A DNA stretch of 64,000 nt from Sphingomonas sp. URHD0057 (GCF_000620665.1 NZ_JIAU01000005.1:487501-551500), one strand, 5' to 3'; positions 33,062 through 42,809 are shown, counted from the first letter of the stretch. Numbers and translations: made by a program. Notes: generated by a model from the letters alone, not told the origin.

Positions 33062-36000
33062 TCACTCCGCCGGAATGGGCACGCCGGTTGCGTGTGCGTC
33101 TTCGCCGATGACGCGGTGGAAGAAGCGCCCAAGCCTCGCCTCGATCGAGATGGCGATCGAGAAGTAAGCGGGGACCAGCACCAGCGTCAGGATCGTCGAG
33201 AAAATGAGGCCGCCGATCACCGTAATGCCCATCGGCGCGCGCCAGCTATTGTCGCCGCTGATCGAGATTGCGGTCGGAAGCATGCCCGCGACCATCGCCA
33301 CCGTGGTCATCACGATTGGCTGGGCGCGCTTGTGGCCGGCTTCCCAGATCGCCTCGTTCTTCTTCATCCCGTGGTTCATCATCTCCACCGCGAAATCGAC
33401 GAGCAAGATCGAGTTCTTGGCGACGATGCCGAACAGCATCAGGATGCCGATCAGCACGAACAGCGAGATCGGCTGCCCCGCGATGTGCAGCGCGACCGCG
33501 GCTCCGAGCGGTGCGAGCAGGAGCGAGCCCATGTTCACGAACGGCGCGAGGAAGCGGCGGTAAAGCAGCACCAGCACCGCGAACACCAGCAACACGCCGG
33601 AAATCAGGGCGATGGCGAAGTTGAACAGCAGCTCGGCCTGCCACTTCTGGTTGCCGAGGTTCATCTTCTGAACGCCCAGCGGCAGGTTCTTCAACGCCGG
33701 GAGCTGGTCGACCTTGGCGGTCACGTCGCCCTCGACGACGCCGGGCGCGAGATCGGCACCGACCGACAGGCGCCGGAGCTGGTTCGAGCGGTTGATCGCC
33801 GTCGGGCCTGCACCGAAGCCGATGTCGGCAACCGCTTTGAGCGGCACCGAGCCTCCCGATGAGGTGGGAACCGGAAGATTCTGCAGGGTCTCGATGTCGC
33901 GGCGGGAGTTTTCGGACAGTGACACGGTGATCGGCACCTGGCGGTCCGCCAGCGAGAATTTCGCGCTGTTCTGCTCGATGTCGCCCAGCGTCGCGATGCG
34001 GATCGTCTGGCTCAGCGCGGCCGTCGTCACGCCGAGGTCGGCGGCGAGGTCGAAGTGCGGCTTGATCGTGATTTCGGGCTGGGCGAGGTTGCTGCCGACG
34101 CGCGGCGCGCGAAGGCCTGGGACCGCTTCCATTTCCTTGACGATCTTGTTGGCGACCGTCGTCAACTGGGCGGGGTTGTCGCCGCCGAGGAAGATCATGA
34201 CGTCGCGCTGCTCGGGATCGGGCCCGCCGCCATTCTGACTCTCGAAGCTGACGCGCGCGTCGGGGATCGCCGCGAGGGTCGGCGAAAGCTGCCGCTGCCA
34301 CTCGGTGCTCGTCATCGGCCGACTTTTCTTGAGGACGATGCTGACCCGGCCGTTGCCGACGTTGACGCGCTCGAACACGCGCTCGACGTTGGAATCGCGG
34401 TGGATCAGGGCGGCGACGCGATCGACGACGACCTCGGTCTGCTTGAGCGTGCTGCCCGGCGCCAGGGTGATGTTGACCCGCGCGAAGTCGTCGTTTTCCG
34501 GCGGAAAGAACGATTGGGGCAGGGTGCCGAACAGCGCGATGCTGACGAGGAGGGTCAGGACGCCCGCGCCGACCATGACCAGGCGGTGATCCTGCATCCG
34601 CGCCTTCCACCGCGCCGCCATGGTGCCGTGCCAGCGAGCGAACCCGCCGCCGGCAACGATCTGAGTGAGGCCGACGATCAGCTTGGCAGCCCCATAGGCG
34701 ACCGCCGCACCAACCACGAAGGCGATGGCGAAGCCGACCGCGCCGGGGAGGCCGATCATGCCGAGACCCTTGGTCGCGCCCATGGTGGCGCCCCCGAACA
34801 CGGCAACGACCGGAAGCAGCAGCAGGAAGCCGAGCGCGTAATAGGTGAACCTGAACGCCGGTTTCGGGAGGCGCGCGAGCAATGCGTTCGCCTTGGACGT
34901 GTCGAGGCTCCAGTTCAGGACCTTCAGATAGACATCCATCCACTTCCACGCGGCGTGCGGCTGAATGCCGTGGGAGCGCAGGAAGTAAGCGGCGATCAGC
35001 GGCGTGATCATCCGCGCGACGAACAGGCTCATCATGACCGAGAGGACGACGGTGAAGCCGAACGCCTTGAAATACTGGCCAGCGATGCCGGGCATCAGCG
35101 CGACGGGCAAGAAGACCGCGACGATGGCCATGGTCGTGGCAAGCACCGCGAGGCCGATCTCGTCCGCCGCATCGAGCGAGGCCTGATAGGCCGATTTGCC
35201 CATACGCATGTGGCGGACGATATTCTCAATTTCGACGATCGCGTCGTCGACCAGGACGCCGGCGACGAGGCCCATCGCCATCGTCGACATGAAGTTCATG
35301 GTGATGCCCAACATGCTCATGAATGCGAAGGCCGGGATCGCGGAGAGCGGGATCGCCAGCGCGGAGATGGCGGTGGCGCGGATGTCGCGGAGGAAGAGCA
35401 AGACCACGAGAACCGCGAGGACGGCCCCTTCGACGAGGCCTTCCATCGCCGAGGTATACTGCGCCTTGGTATAGTCGATGCGGTTGACGATTTCGGTGAA
35501 TCCAACGCTCGGATTCTCTTTCTCGAGCTTCTTCAACTCGGCCATGCCCGCGGCATAGTCGGAGACCGCGGAGGTGCCCTTGGCGCGCTGGACATAGAAG
35601 GTCACGACCTGGTGGCCGTTCATCTTGGTGATCGTGCGCTGCTCGGAGTTGCTGTCCTTGACCTCGCCGAGATCCGCCAGCTTCACGAACCGGCCGCCCG
35701 GAAGCGAGATCTGCGTCTGCGACAATTGATAGGCGTCCGGCGCATTGCCGATGATCCGAACCGACTGCTCGGAGCCGGCGATTTCCGCCCGGCCGCCAGC
35801 GCCGTTGAGGTTGCTCTGGCGCAGCTGCTGATTGACCTGCGCAGCGGTGATTCCCTGCGCCTGCAGCATGGCCGGATCGAGGATGACGCGGATGGTGCGG
35901 TCGACGCCGCCGCCACGTTCGACCGCGGCGATGCCCGCGACCCCGAGCAGCCGTTTGGCGACCGTATTGTCGATGTACCAGCTGAGCTGTTCGAGGGTCA

Positions 36001-36451
36001 TGTCGGTGGTCTGGGCCGACATGACCATGATCGGCTCATCCTCGGCGTCGACCCGAACCACCTGCGGCTCGAGGATGCCTTCGGGGAGGTTGCCGCGGAT
36101 CTGGGCGATGGCGTTGCGGACGTCGTTGACCGCTCGGTCGGTCGGCGTGCCAAGCTCGAAGCTGACGAACGTCTGGCTGTTGCCCTCGGTGATGGTGCTG
36201 TTGATCTCGTCGACGCCGTTCAGGCCCCGGATCGCAGATTCGACGCGCTGCGTGACCTGCGTCTCCATCTCGTTGGGCGCCGCGCCGGGCTGCGAGACCG
36301 AGACGATCGCGGCCGGGAAGTCGATGTCCGGCGCGTTGTTCACCTGCATCCGGCTGAAGGCGACCAGTCCGGCGAGCATCAGCCCGACGAACAGCACGAT
36401 CGGAAAGACCGGGTTGCGAATGCACCAGGATGAAATGTTGCGGAAATTCAT
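33062..36451 (-). CDS. RND efflux transporter inner-membrane permease with an inserted membrane segment
   Basis: 1129 aa, longer than the usual 1020-1060. Twelve RND helices with two porter loops; proton relay D402/D403 in GVLVDDAIVE and the lysine in AKNSILLVDF. Between TM6 (ends near 490) and the next porter half (PQSFFPPEND, near 645) lies about 90 extra residues (about 525-615) with two hydrophobic stretches (about 535-552 and 568-600) rich in Gly/Ala. This changes the cytoplasmic linker into membrane. Pumps hydrophobic compounds out with the adaptor encoded just upstream; no outer-membrane channel gene follows. Confidence 0.93.
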   Translation of the reverse strand: MNFRNISSWCIRNPVFPIVLFVGLMLAGLVAFSRMQVNNAPDIDFPAAIVSVSQPGAAPNEMETQVTQRVESAIRGLNGVDEINSTITEGNSQTFVSFELGTPTDRAVNDVRNAIAQIRGNLPEGILEPQVVRVDAEDEPIMVMSAQTTDMTLEQLSWYIDNTVAKRLLGVAGIAAVERGGGVDRTIRVILDPAMLQAQGITAAQVNQQLRQSNLNGAGGRAEIAGSEQSVRIIGNAPDAYQLSQTQISLPGGRFVKLADLGEVKDSNSEQRTITKMNGHQVVTFYVQRAKGTSAVSDYAAGMAELKKLEKENPSVGFTEIVNRIDYTKAQYTSAMEGLVEGAVLAVLVVLLFLRDIRATAISALAIPLSAIPAFAFMSMLGITMNFMSTMAMGLVAGVLVDDAIVEIENIVRHMRMGKSAYQASLDAADEIGLAVLATTMAIVAVFLPVALMPGIAGQYFKAFGFTVVLSVMMSLFVARMITPLIAAYFLRSHGIQPHAAWKWMDVYLKVLNWSLDTSKANALLARLPKPAFRFTYYALGFLLLLPVVAVFGGATMGATKGLGMIGLPGAVGFAIAFVVGAAVAYGAAKLIVGLTQIVAGGGFARWHGTMAARWKARMQDHRLVMVGAGVLTLLVSIALFGTLPQSFFPPENDDFARVNITLAPGSTLKQTEVVVDRVAALIHRDSNVERVFERVNVGNGRVSIVLKKSRPMTSTEWQRQLSPTLAAIPDARVSFESQNGGGPDPEQRDVMIFLGGDNPAQLTTVANKIVKEMEAVPGLRAPRVGSNLAQPEITIKPHFDLAADLGVTTAALSQTIRIATLGDIEQNSAKFSLADRQVPITVSLSENSRRDIETLQNLPVPTSSGGSVPLKAVADIGFGAGPTAINRSNQLRRLSVGADLAPGVVEGDVTAKVDQLPALKNLPLGVQKMNLGNQKWQAELLFNFAIALISGVLLVFAVLVLLYRRFLAPFVNMGSLLLAPLGAAVALHIAGQPISLFVLIGILMLFGIVAKNSILLVDFAVEMMNHGMKKNEAIWEAGHKRAQPIVMTTVAMVAGMLPTAISISGDNSWRAPMGITVIGGLIFSTILTLVLVPAYFSIAISIEARLGRFFHRVIGEDAHATGVPIPAE

Positions 36452-36475
36452 GTGCCTATGCTTCCTGGCGCTTGA

Positions 36476-37651
36476 TTACGCCGCCTGACGCTTCGGGCTC
36501 ACCTTCTGCCCCGGGTTGAGGAACGGACCGGCCGACAGCACGACCGCTTCGTTACCGGAAATCCCGCTGGCGATGGTGACGCCGGTGTCGTTGACCGTGC
36601 CGATCTTGATGTCGCGCCGTTCGACTTGGTTTCTGGCGTTGATGATGTAGACGTAATTGCCGCGATCATCGCTGAGGACGGCGCTTTGCGGCAGCATCGG
36701 CGCAGTCGTCGTGCCGGCGGTGATCTTGGCCTCGGCGAAGCCGCCCGGACGCATCGACGGATCGTAGGGAACCGCGATGCGGACGTCGCCGAGCCGCGAT
36801 TCCGGATCGATCACCGGAGCCACCTGCCACACCTGGCCGGAGAGGGTCCGTCCGGAGCCGACCGGAGTCACGCTCGCCGGAATCCCGACATGAACCAGCG
36901 CGAGATCCTGCTGTGCAAGCTGGGCGCGCATTTCCATCTGCCCGCCTTCGGCGAGACGGAACAAAGCGGGCGAGCCGGCGCCGACGACCTGGCCGACCTC
37001 GACGCTGCGCGCGAGGATGAGCCCGCTCGCCGGCGCAACGACGTTGAGCCGGCCGATTTCGGCGCGCATGCTGCTGAGTTGCGCCTGCGCCACCCGCACC
37101 TGGGCATAAGCGGCGTCGCGCGTCGCCTTCTTCGAATCGATTTCCGCCTTGGACACGAAGCCGCGACCCTGAAGGGCGACGGCCCGCTCATAATTCGATT
37201 GGGCGAGCGCGGCATTGGCGCGCGCGGAATCGACCTGGGCAGCCATTTGCGCGAATTGCTGGGCCTGCACGGAGCGGTCGATGACGGCGAGGACCTGGCC
37301 CGCGTGGACCCAGGTTCCGGCATCGACCAGGACCCGGATGACGCGCCCGCCCGAGCCGGCGATGCCAATCGGCTGATCGCGCTTGGCGGCGAGCGGCCCG
37401 CTGGCGCTGATAGTCCGCGCCATCTGGCTGCTGCCGGGCACGATGATCGTCACCGTCGGGACCTGGCCGGCGCCGGCCGAGGCCGCCGCCTGCTGCCTTT
37501 GCGCGGCGTTGCGGGTCATGACGAGCGCGGTGATCCCGACAATGAGGGCGAGCAGGACCGCCGCCGCGATGATCAGCAGGCGGCGCTGGCGCGCGCGGTC
37601 GACCACCACCAGAGTGTCGGAATTATAGATCGAGGTCTCGCGGTTCATCAT
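36476..37651 (-). CDS. RND efflux periplasmic adaptor (HlyD family)
   Basis: 391 aa; start at 37651 or the adjacent ATG 37648. N-terminal membrane anchor (about 25-45), biotinyl/lipoyl-like halves around a coiled-coil hairpin (about 125-205), then beta-barrel and membrane-proximal domains. Links the permease to an outer-membrane channel. First gene of the operon, 24 bp from the permease gene. Confidence 0.92.
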   Translation of the reverse strand: MMNRETSIYNSDTLVVVDRARQRRLLIIAAAVLLALIVGITALVMTRNAAQRQQAAASAGAGQVPTVTIIVPGSSQMARTISASGPLAAKRDQPIGIAGSGGRVIRVLVDAGTWVHAGQVLAVIDRSVQAQQFAQMAAQVDSARANAALAQSNYERAVALQGRGFVSKAEIDSKKATRDAAYAQVRVAQAQLSSMRAEIGRLNVVAPASGLILARSVEVGQVVGAGSPALFRLAEGGQMEMRAQLAQQDLALVHVGIPASVTPVGSGRTLSGQVWQVAPVIDPESRLGDVRIAVPYDPSMRPGGFAEAKITAGTTTAPMLPQSAVLSDDRGNYVYIINARNQVERRDIKIGTVNDTGVTIASGISGNEAVVLSAGPFLNPGQKVSPKRQAA

Positions 37652-37677
37652 CCCTGCCCAATTTCGCGAATCTAGTG

Positions 37678-37705
37678 TTGGCGTATGGCCACTGTATTAC
37701 GCCAA
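37678..37705. promoter_or_regulatory. inverted repeat upstream of the RND efflux operon
   Basis: Perfect arms TTGGCGTA / TACGCCAA with a 12-bp spacer, 27 bp before the adaptor start. The layout resembles operators of TetR-type efflux repressors; no such regulator is encoded nearby. The remaining bases to 37865 show no gene. Confidence 0.55.
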
Positions 37706-37865
37706 TAAGTCACCTAGCGCAACCGACAGTCGACGCAAGACTGTCCGGCGCGCGACATTGCCACCGCTTTTCGACTAACGACGGCACTCGAGTCGCAAGC
37801 GCGCGTTGGCGCATGCGGACGAGTGAACCGCCCTTGTCGAAACTGTCGCAAGAAGGGGAAGCGCG

Positions 37866-38126
37866 ATGGAACATTATGGAATTCTCGCCTGGATCGTCAT
37901 TGGCCTGGTGGCCGGGGGTATTGCCAAGCTGCTGATGCCCGGACGGGACCCCGGCGGCTGCATCATCACCATCCTGCTCGGCATCGCCGGCGCCCTCCTC
38001 GCCGGCTGGGTCGGCCATGCGGTCGGTTGGTATGGTGAAAACGAAGGGGCCGGGTTCCTTGCCGCGATCGTCGGTGCCTTCCTCATCTTGCTCATCTATC
38101 GCCTGATCGTTCGCAACCGCGCCTGA
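37866..38126 (+). CDS. GlsB/YeaQ/YmgE family stress membrane protein (copy 1)
   Basis: 86 aa, GAAGGGGAAG ribosome binding site. Three helices with the family signature GLVAGGIAKLLMPGRDPGG and a Gly-rich second helix (IAGALLAGWVG). Small inner-membrane protein often induced by stress or stationary phase. A paralogue lies at 38999-39250. Confidence 0.88.
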   Translation: MEHYGILAWIVIGLVAGGIAKLLMPGRDPGGCIITILLGIAGALLAGWVGHAVGWYGENEGAGFLAAIVGAFLILLIYRLIVRNRA

Positions 38127-38212
38127 ATGAACAGCCTTACCGCCATTCAGCAATGAGCCATGGCCGGGCGGCAACCGTTCCCGCCATGGAACGACTACCA
38201 GGGAAGCGAACG

Positions 38213-38935
38213 ATGAAGCATGCACTTCTTGCCGCGCTGGCGATCGGCGCAGCCGGCCTGTCGGCGGCCGCGGTCGCCCAACAGGCGCCGTCAATCACCC
38301 AGACGATCGCCGGCACCCGCCTGGACATCAACGCGACCGGCGAAGTGAGCAGGGTCCCCGACCTCGCGATCATCTCCGCCGGCGTGGTCACCCGTTCGGC
38401 GAGCGCGAGCGGAGCGATCCAGCAGGCGGCGACGCGCATGGCCCGGGTCCGTGAGGCGCTGCGCCAGGCTGGGATCGCCGATCGCGATATCCAGACCAGC
38501 AACATCAGCCTCAATCCCGAATACACCTACGTCAACAACCAGCCGCCCAAGCTCAACGGCTATAGTGCGACGAATCAGCTCAGCGTTCGCTTTCGCGACA
38601 TCGCCATCACGGGCAAGATCCTCGACGCGCTGGTCGCTCAGGGAGCGAACCAGATCAGCGGACCGAACCTGACGATCGACAAGCCTGAGGCTGCGCTCGA
38701 CGAAGCTCGCGCCAAGGCGGTTGCTGCCGGCCGGGCGCGAGCCGACCTTTACGCGCGCTCGCTCGGCCTGCGGGTCGTTCGGGTCGTCTCCGTGAGCGAA
38801 AGCGGCGGCTACGCGCCGCCGCCGCCGATGCCGATGTATGTTCGGGCGGAAGCGGCGCAGGCCGCCGATACCAAGATCGACGCCGGCGAGCAGAAGCTGC
38901 AGGTCAGCCTGGCGATTACGTTCGAGCTGCAGTGA
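38213..38935 (+). CDS. SIMPL-domain (DUF541) periplasmic protein
   Basis: 240 aa from ATG 38213 (AGGGAAGCG upstream). Signal peptide cleaved near AVAQQA (residue 24). SIMPL signature: ATGEVSRVPDLAIISAGV, IQTSNISLNPEY and a C-terminal VSLAITFEL strand. Function poorly known; linked to oxidative stress in some bacteria. Confidence 0.87.
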   Translation: MKHALLAALAIGAAGLSAAAVAQQAPSITQTIAGTRLDINATGEVSRVPDLAIISAGVVTRSASASGAIQQAATRMARVREALRQAGIADRDIQTSNISLNPEYTYVNNQPPKLNGYSATNQLSVRFRDIAITGKILDALVAQGANQISGPNLTIDKPEAALDEARAKAVAAGRARADLYARSLGLRVVRVVSVSESGGYAPPPPMPMYVRAEAAQAADTKIDAGEQKLQVSLAITFELQ

Positions 38936-38941
38936 AATGAA

Positions 38942-38979
38942 AAGGCCGCGCAGCAGTGCCGCGCGGCCTTCCGTCTTTT
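38942..38979. terminator. bidirectional intrinsic terminator
   Basis: Perfect 10-bp stem AAGGCCGCGC / GCGCGGCCTT, 9-nt loop. A T-rich tail follows on the plus side (CCGTCTTTT) and AAAA precedes it, giving TTTT on the minus side. It serves the converging SIMPL and GlsB-type genes. Confidence 0.8.
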
Positions 38980-38998
38980 CGCGCTGAAGTTCCCGCCT

Positions 38999-39250
38999 CT
39001 AGCGGACCGTCCCCCGGCGAACGAGATTGACGATCGCGAGCAGGATCACCGCCCCGAGAAGTGCGTAAAGGAAACTCTCGATGGTTATCCCTGCTGTCAT
39101 GTTTACGTGGAACAGGAACCCGGCGATGACGGCGCCGATGATGCCGACCACGATGTTGAGGATGATGCCCTGTTGAGCGTCGGTTCTCATGATCAAGCTC
39201 GCAAGCCAGCCGCAAACGCCGCCGACGATCAGCAAGATAATAATTCCCAT
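38999..39250 (-). CDS. GlsB/YeaQ/YmgE family stress membrane protein (copy 2)
   Basis: 83 aa. Three helices; GGVCGWLASLIMRTDAQQG is the family signature and GIIGAVIAGFL the glycine-rich helix. Paralogue of 37866-38126 but with a distinct sequence. Confidence 0.87.
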   Translation of the reverse strand: MGIIILLIVGGVCGWLASLIMRTDAQQGIILNIVVGIIGAVIAGFLFHVNMTAGITIESFLYALLGAVILLAIVNLVRRGTVR

Positions 39251-39431
39251 ATTTTCCCTCCTGTTTTTCCGGCCGCCCGTCGGGATGAGGCGGCCATTCC
39301 GGCGTCACAGACGCGTGACGCGCGGAAGTTGTTCCGGAATCGGAAGGGTCTGTCCAGCTTTATGGTTATCAGCCGGGCGGCGCTAGCTCGCTCAAGGCTG
39401 CAGGTGTCGGCGCCGCAGTATGCAGCGCGAA

Positions 39432-39731
39432 TTAATAGCGCTGCTGCTTCTCATACTGGTCGCGGTACTGCTTGATGCGCGTCACTCGAAGCCCCGGCAT
39501 GCCGCTGCGGTCGACGGCCCGCTGCCAGCTGGTGAATTCCTCGAGGCTCAAGGTGTAGCGCTTGCAGGCTTCGTCGACGGTCAGGAGCCCGCCGGCGACG
39601 GCGGCCACGACCTCGGCCTTACGCCGGACCACCCACCGCGTCGTCTCGCTCGGCGGCAACGACTCGACAGTCAGCGGCTCGCCGAGAGGTCCGATGACCT
39701 GGGCCGGACGAATCTTCTGGTTCTCGAGCAT
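39432..39731 (-). CDS. sciP: SciP-like (DUF1153) CtrA-antagonist regulator
   Basis: 99 aa. VIGPLGEPLTVESLPP, RWVVRRKAEVVAAVAGGLLTVDEACKRY and a helix-turn-helix LSLEEFTSWQRAVDRSG match Caulobacter SciP closely in layout. In Caulobacter it binds CtrA and DNA and represses CtrA targets in G1. Monocistronic; about 180 bp on its 3' side carries no gene. Confidence 0.92.
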   Translation of the reverse strand: MLENQKIRPAQVIGPLGEPLTVESLPPSETTRWVVRRKAEVVAAVAGGLLTVDEACKRYTLSLEEFTSWQRAVDRSGMPGLRVTRIKQYRDQYEKQQRY

Positions 39732-39820
39732 TCCGTCACACCTGCTTAATCATTGACACTGCAATGGGCTTAAGCCCGCTGCGTTGAAGATATTGTGAAA
39801 CGCGCTGGTTAATTCCCCGG

Positions 39821-40045
39821 TCAGTCAGCCTTACGATCCTTTAACCCTGGTCCGTTTGCCGCGAAGGCGCCGCCCAGTTGCTTCATTGCCTCCGGCCAAC
39901 CTTCGCTCGCCGAAAGATAGCAAGCGATGGCGTCCTCGCGGGACAGCCCCGCGCCCCCCGGCGCATTGCCGAGCAAGGCGAGAAGCTCGTCCAGGGTGAG
40001 CGGCCCATGCGTGTCTGAGTGAAAGTCACCCTCGTGACGCGCCAA
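39821..40045 (-). CDS. 74-aa hypothetical acidic protein (start uncertain)
   Basis: Start inferred at TTG 40045 with GGAGGG about 8 nt upstream, because a longer frame would run into the mnmA coding region. The peptide holds HEGDFHSDTHGPLTLDELLALLG, GLSREDAIACYLSASE and a Lys/Asp-rich end. It looks like a folded helical mini-protein but I know no relatives. Divergent to mnmA. Confidence 0.4.
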   Translation of the reverse strand: MARHEGDFHSDTHGPLTLDELLALLGNAPGGAGLSREDAIACYLSASEGWPEAMKQLGGAFAANGPGLKDRKAD

Positions 40046-40118
40046 AACCGCTGCCCTCCACTGTCTCTCCTGCTTCGACCCTAGCCGGGAGGAGTGAAAT
40101 TCGGGTAAAGAGACCTTA

Positions 40119-41240
40119 ATGCCCGTCAGCTTTGATCTGGATCGGCCGCTCCGGCAGGCCCGTGTCGTCGTCGCCATGTCCGGCGGCGTCGACAGCTCGG
40201 TCGCCGCCGCGCTCGCGGCTCGTACTGGCGCCGAGGTGATCGGCGTCACCCTGCAGCTCTACGACCATGGCGAAGCCGTGCGGCGCACCGGCGCTTGCTG
40301 CGCGGGCCAGGACATCTACGACGCCCGGCAAGCCGCCGACCGCCTCGGCGTCGCTCATTACGTGCTCGATTACGCGAGCCGCTTTCGCGACGGCGTGATC
40401 GACCGCTTCGTCGATGAATATGCGCGAGGGCGGACGCCGGTGCCGTGCGCGTCGTGCAACCAGGGCGTGAAGTTCGTCGACCTGATCGCGTTCGCGCGCG
40501 AGCTCGGCGCCGACTGCCTGGCGACCGGCCACTATGTGCAACGGCTGGTCAGGAACGGGCGTGCCGAGCTGCACAAGGGAGCCGATCCGCGCCGCGATCA
40601 GAGTTACTTCCTCTACGGCACTACGGGCGAGCAGCTCGATTTCCTGCGCTTTCCGCTCGGCCATATGCCCAAGGACGAGGTGCGCGCGATCGCCGCGGAC
40701 ATCGGGCTGGAAGTCGCCGCCAAGCCTGACAGCCAGGACATCTGCTTCGTTCCCGACGGCGATTACGCCGGGCTGGTCAAGCGCCTGCGGCCTGCAACCG
40801 AAGCGCCGGGCGAGATCGTCGATACCTCGGGGCGGGTGCTGGGGGCTCATCGAGGCATTGTCCATTTCACCATCGGCCAACGGCGCGGAATCGAGATCGG
40901 CGGCCAACGCGAGCCGCTCTACGTGGTGAGGATTGAGCCCGACACGCGGAGGATCGTCGTCGGGCCGCGGCGCGCGCTTGCGGTGAGTGCGATGCGCGTC
41001 GCCGACTGGAACTGGCTCGGCGAGGACCAGCGCGAACTGACGGTCAAGGTGCGCTCGCTCGCGCCGCCGGTCGCGGCGACGCGCGACGGCGATTGGATTC
41101 GCTTCGCCGGCTCCGAATATGGGGTTGCGCCGGGTCAGGCCGCGGTTGTCTACGACGGCACGCGATTGCTTGGCGGAGGTTCGATCGCCGAGACCGTCTC
41201 GGCGCCGCTGGAGGTCGTGGTGGATGCCGCCGCCGCCTAG
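40119..41240 (+). CDS. mnmA: tRNA-specific 2-thiouridylase MnmA
   Basis: 373 aa. PP-loop [10 protein letters not shown] (21-30), catalytic cysteines C113 ([10 protein letters not shown]) and C209 (DSQDICFV), and a C-terminal beta-barrel. Adds sulphur to U34 of Glu, Gln and Lys tRNAs. Overlaps the NUDIX gene by 17 bp. Confidence 0.95.
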   Translation: MPVSFDLDRPLRQARVVVAMSGGVDSSVAAALAARTGAEVIGVTLQLYDHGEAVRRTGACCAGQDIYDARQAADRLGVAHYVLDYASRFRDGVIDRFVDEYARGRTPVPCASCNQGVKFVDLIAFARELGADCLATGHYVQRLVRNGRAELHKGADPRRDQSYFLYGTTGEQLDFLRFPLGHMPKDEVRAIAADIGLEVAAKPDSQDICFVPDGDYAGLVKRLRPATEAPGEIVDTSGRVLGAHRGIVHFTIGQRRGIEIGGQREPLYVVRIEPDTRRIVVGPRRALAVSAMRVADWNWLGEDQRELTVKVRSLAPPVAATRDGDWIRFAGSEYGVAPGQAAVVYDGTRLLGGGSIAETVSAPLEVVVDAAAA

Positions 41241-41694
41241 CGCCGGCATTTTGCTGTTCCGTCAGCGCGCCGGCGCCACCGAAGTGCTGCTGATCAAGCC
41301 CGGTGGCCCGTTCTGGCGCAACAAGGATGCGGGCGCGTGGATGATCCCCAAGGGCATGGTCGAACCGGGCGAGCGGCCGGCCGAGGCGGCGCTACGGGAG
41401 TTCGAGGAGGAGACCGGCACTCGGCTCGCCATCGTCCCCTTTCCCCTCGCGACCGTACGACAGGCGGGCGGTAAGATGGTCGAAGCCTTCGCCGCCGAAG
41501 GGGATCTCGATGTGGATCGGATCAGCAGCATCGAGTTCGAGATCGAATGGCCGCCGAGAAGCGGCCGGCAGCAGCGCTTTCCGGAAGTCGAGGCGGCGCG
41601 CTGGATGGCGCTCGACGAAGCGCGCGCCATGATGCTTCCGAGCCAGCTCCCGCTGCTCAATGCGCTCGAAGTCAAATTGAAGGCAGATCACTGA
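41224..41694 (+). CDS. NUDIX hydrolase
   Basis: 156 aa. The Nudix box is exact: G-x5-E-x7-REFEEETG within [33 protein letters not shown] ahead of it recalls the COG4119 type. Hydrolyses a nucleoside diphosphate derivative; substrate unknown. Start lies inside mnmA; TGATG overlap with the next gene. Confidence 0.9.
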   Translation: MPPPPSAGILLFRQRAGATEVLLIKPGGPFWRNKDAGAWMIPKGMVEPGERPAEAALREFEEETGTRLAIVPFPLATVRQAGGKMVEAFAAEGDLDVDRISSIEFEIEWPPRSGRQQRFPEVEAARWMALDEARAMMLPSQLPLLNALEVKLKADH

Positions 41695-42809
41695 TGTTCT
41701 TATTGTTTGCCGCGCTAGCCCTTCAGCCGACCACTCCGCCGAGCGGCTGGGGCGCGCCCGCGCCCGTCGCCACCAGAGTTTGGCCAACCCGCGAAGGCGA
41801 TGTGGCCTTGCGCAAGTTCCGCTTCCGGTCGGGCGAATTCCTGCCGGAGGTGCGGATGCATTTCACGACCTTGGGCGCCCCACACCGCGACGCGACCGGC
41901 ACGATCGACAATGCGGTGATGGTGCTTCACGGCACCGGCGGCGACGGCAAGCAGTTCCTTCGTCCGCAGTTTGCAGACGAGCTGTACGGGCCCGGCCAGC
42001 CGCTCGACATCCGCCGCTATTTCATCATCCTTCCCGACAATCTCGGGCACGGCAGATCTTCGAAGCCGTCCGACGGGCTTCGGATGAGGTTTCCGAAATA
42101 TGATTATGACGACATGGTCGAGGCGCAGCGCCGGATGCTGGTGGAAGGGCTGGGCGTCACTCGATTGCGCCTGATCTTCGGCACGTCGATGGGCTGCATG
42201 CACGCTTTCGTGTGGGGCGAGACTTTTCCCACCTTCGCGCGGGCGCTGATGCCGATGGCCTGTGAGCCGATCGAAATCGCCGGACTCAACCGCATGTGGC
42301 GCCAACTTGCCATCGACGGGATTGAGGCCGACCCGACGTGGCGGGGCGGCAATTACGCAAGCCAACCGGTGCAGGGACTGAGGACCGCCGAATCGCTGTT
42401 GTTCGTCGCGGGATCGGCACCGCTTTATTACCAGGCGCAATATCCAACGCGGCAGGCGGCGAGCGGCTATGCCGAGGACCGTGTCGCCTCGGGGATCCAG
42501 GAGCTGGACGCGAACGACCTCATCTACCAGCTCGATTCCTCGCGAAACTACAATCCGTGGCCGAAGCTGGAGGCGATCACCGCGCCGATGACGTGGATCA
42601 ATTCGGCCGACGATTTCATCAACGCGCGCAACCTGCCGATCCCACCGAAGGCCATCAGGCGAATGCCCAACGCGCGTTTCCGGCTGATTCCGGAGACGGC
42701 CGAGACGCACGGCCACGGCACCCACACTTGGGCCAAGTTCTGGAAAGCCGACCTCAGCGCGCTTCTGGCGCGGTCGGAAGGTCGTAGGCCGAAACGTGGT
42801 TCACCGTGA
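41694..42809 (+). CDS. exported alpha/beta hydrolase (homoserine-acetyltransferase-like)
   Basis: 371 aa from ATG 41694. Short hydrophobic N-terminus, possible signal peptide. Oxyanion HGTGGDGKQFL, nucleophile elbow GTSMGCM, later Asp in NSADDFIN and His in ETHGHGTHTW complete the triad. MetX-like fold but a periplasmic location would argue against methionine synthesis. Its last 56 bp overlap the SnoaL-like gene on the other strand. Confidence 0.85.
   Translation: MFLLFAALALQPTTPPSGWGAPAPVATRVWPTREGDVALRKFRFRSGEFLPEVRMHFTTLGAPHRDATGTIDNAVMVLHGTGGDGKQFLRPQFADELYGPGQPLDIRRYFIILPDNLGHGRSSKPSDGLRMRFPKYDYDDMVEAQRRMLVEGLGVTRLRLIFGTSMGCMHAFVWGETFPTFARALMPMACEPIEIAGLNRMWRQLAIDGIEADPTWRGGNYASQPVQGLRTAESLLFVAGSAPLYYQAQYPTRQAASGYAEDRVASGIQELDANDLIYQLDSSRNYNPWPKLEAITAPMTWINSADDFINARNLPIPPKAIRRMPNARFRLIPETAETHGHGTHTWAKFWKADLSALLARSEGRRPKRGSP

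Noticed and set aside
34055-36433. 792-codon plus-strand frame over the RND permease
   Set aside because: Asp/Arg/His-rich shadow with no recognisable motif.
39821-40249. 142-codon version of the gene next to mnmA
   Set aside because: It would overlap 130 bp of mnmA on the other strand with Ser/Arg-rich sequence; a shorter TTG start is more plausible.
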